Part shown: one piece after another, positions 6,299-6,506 of the stretch
How the letters are laid out: each line of letters begins with the position of its first letter
Position numbering within the stretch: position 1 is the stretch's first letter
Source of the DNA: Gammaproteobacteria bacterium
GTDB taxonomy: Bacteria > Pseudomonadota > Gammaproteobacteria > Pseudomonadales > Halieaceae
Direction: 5' to 3'
Length of the DNA stretch: 6,506 bases
Assembly (NCBI GenBank): GCA_029859085.1
Contig: JAOUDU010000157.1
Coordinates: 1-6,506 of the forward strand
Notes under the pieces: model-generated
What the model was told of the DNA's origin: nothing
The model's input: the letters and a program-made list of their open reading frames with translations, nothing else
The model's database searches: none
Position numbers and translations under genes: made by a program

Positions 6299-6306
6299 CT
6301 CCTCCC
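6299..6306 (-). promoter_or_regulatory. Strong ribosome binding site of the enoyl-CoA hydratase gene
   Basis: GGGAGGAG (6306 to 6299 on the minus strand) is an almost ideal anti-16S match. Its GGGAGG core lies 5 nt before the ATG at 6295, and it occupies nearly the whole 13-nt gap to the preceding gene. It fixes the start codon and predicts high translation of this gene within the operon. Confidence 0.8.
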
Positions 6307-6308
6307 TG

Positions 6309-6506
6309 TCAGCCCCGGGTGCGGGGCAGCCCGAGCGTGCGCTCGGCAATCATGCTGCGGTGGACCTCACTGGTACCGCCGTAGATGGTCGTACCCTGGG
6401 CATGGCGATAACACTGGTTGAGAAAACCCGCCGCCCCCGTTCGTTTCGACAGCGACCAGGGCGCCGTCAGGTCGAGCAAGTCCGCGGAGTCGACGCGGAA
6501 TTTCTC
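6309..6506 (-). CDS. Acyl-CoA dehydrogenase, C-terminal 65 residues (partial)
   Basis: The frame is open from the right edge to a TGA at 6311-6309 and encodes 65 residues. The end contains TTIYGGTSEVHRSMIAERTL and then GLPRTRG. This is the classic closing motif of FadE-type acyl-CoA dehydrogenases (IYGGTsEi-x-r-x-iiAerxLGLPR), where the backbone contacts FAD. The residue at the classical C-terminal catalytic position (YEGT) is Gly, so the base must lie elsewhere, most likely on helix G outside the window. It is the most upstream visible gene of the minus-strand operon and precedes the hydratase by 13 nt. The N-terminal and middle domains are not visible, so subgroup and substrate cannot be judged. 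Confidence 0.93.
   Translation of the reverse strand, partial: EKFRVDSADLLDLTAPWSLSKRTGAAGFLNQCYRHAQGTTIYGGTSEVHRSMIAERTLGLPRTRG

Noticed and set aside
5612..6421. Open frame of 269 codons on the plus strand opposite the enoyl-CoA hydratase
   Set aside because: It runs across two real minus-strand genes and their junction, has no recognisable motif and no good ribosome binding site.

Overview
The window is GC-rich and densely coding, with short intergenic gaps, clear Shine-Dalgarno sites and genes for CoA-thioester beta-oxidation. This suggests a proteobacterium, most likely an environmental or marine gammaproteobacterium. That placement is an impression from protein style, not a phylogenetic result.

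Layout. Positions 1-80 hold the last 25 codons of an unidentified plus-strand gene. It converges on a minus-strand crotonase-fold gene (133-1110) whose two classical hydratase glutamates are both replaced. A 227-nt divergent intergenic region follows, carrying a cluster of GTGTT/CGACA repeats that could be an operator. Next come a plus-strand AraC-family regulator (1338-2393), a 198-nt gap with a good sigma70-like promoter, and a plus-strand short-chain dehydrogenase/reductase (2592-3383). This SDR converges, with an 18-nt gap, on a tight minus-strand operon that enters from the right edge. In transcription order the operon holds the C-terminus of an acyl-CoA dehydrogenase (6506-6309), a canonical enoyl-CoA hydratase (6295-5483), a full-length acyl-CoA dehydrogenase (5440-4304), and a short divergent acyl-CoA dehydrogenase-like subunit (4304-3402) that overlaps its neighbour by one base.

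How the genes may work together. Acyl-CoA dehydrogenases form a 2,3-enoyl-CoA, the hydratase adds water, and an SDR could oxidise the 3-hydroxyacyl-CoA. The two overlapping dehydrogenase genes carry complementary subsets of the family motifs. One has the FAD loop and a helix-G glutamate but no RxxFG motif. The other has RKQFG but neither the FAD loop nor a recognisable base. This is the pattern expected of an obligate heteromeric (alpha2beta2) dehydrogenase, known from steroid side-chain degradation (the ChsE/FadE pairs of Mycobacterium tuberculosis). A bulky, steroid- or terpenoid-like acyl-CoA is therefore a reasonable substrate hypothesis, but nothing here identifies the substrate. No RNA gene, CRISPR array, insertion sequence or prophage feature was seen.
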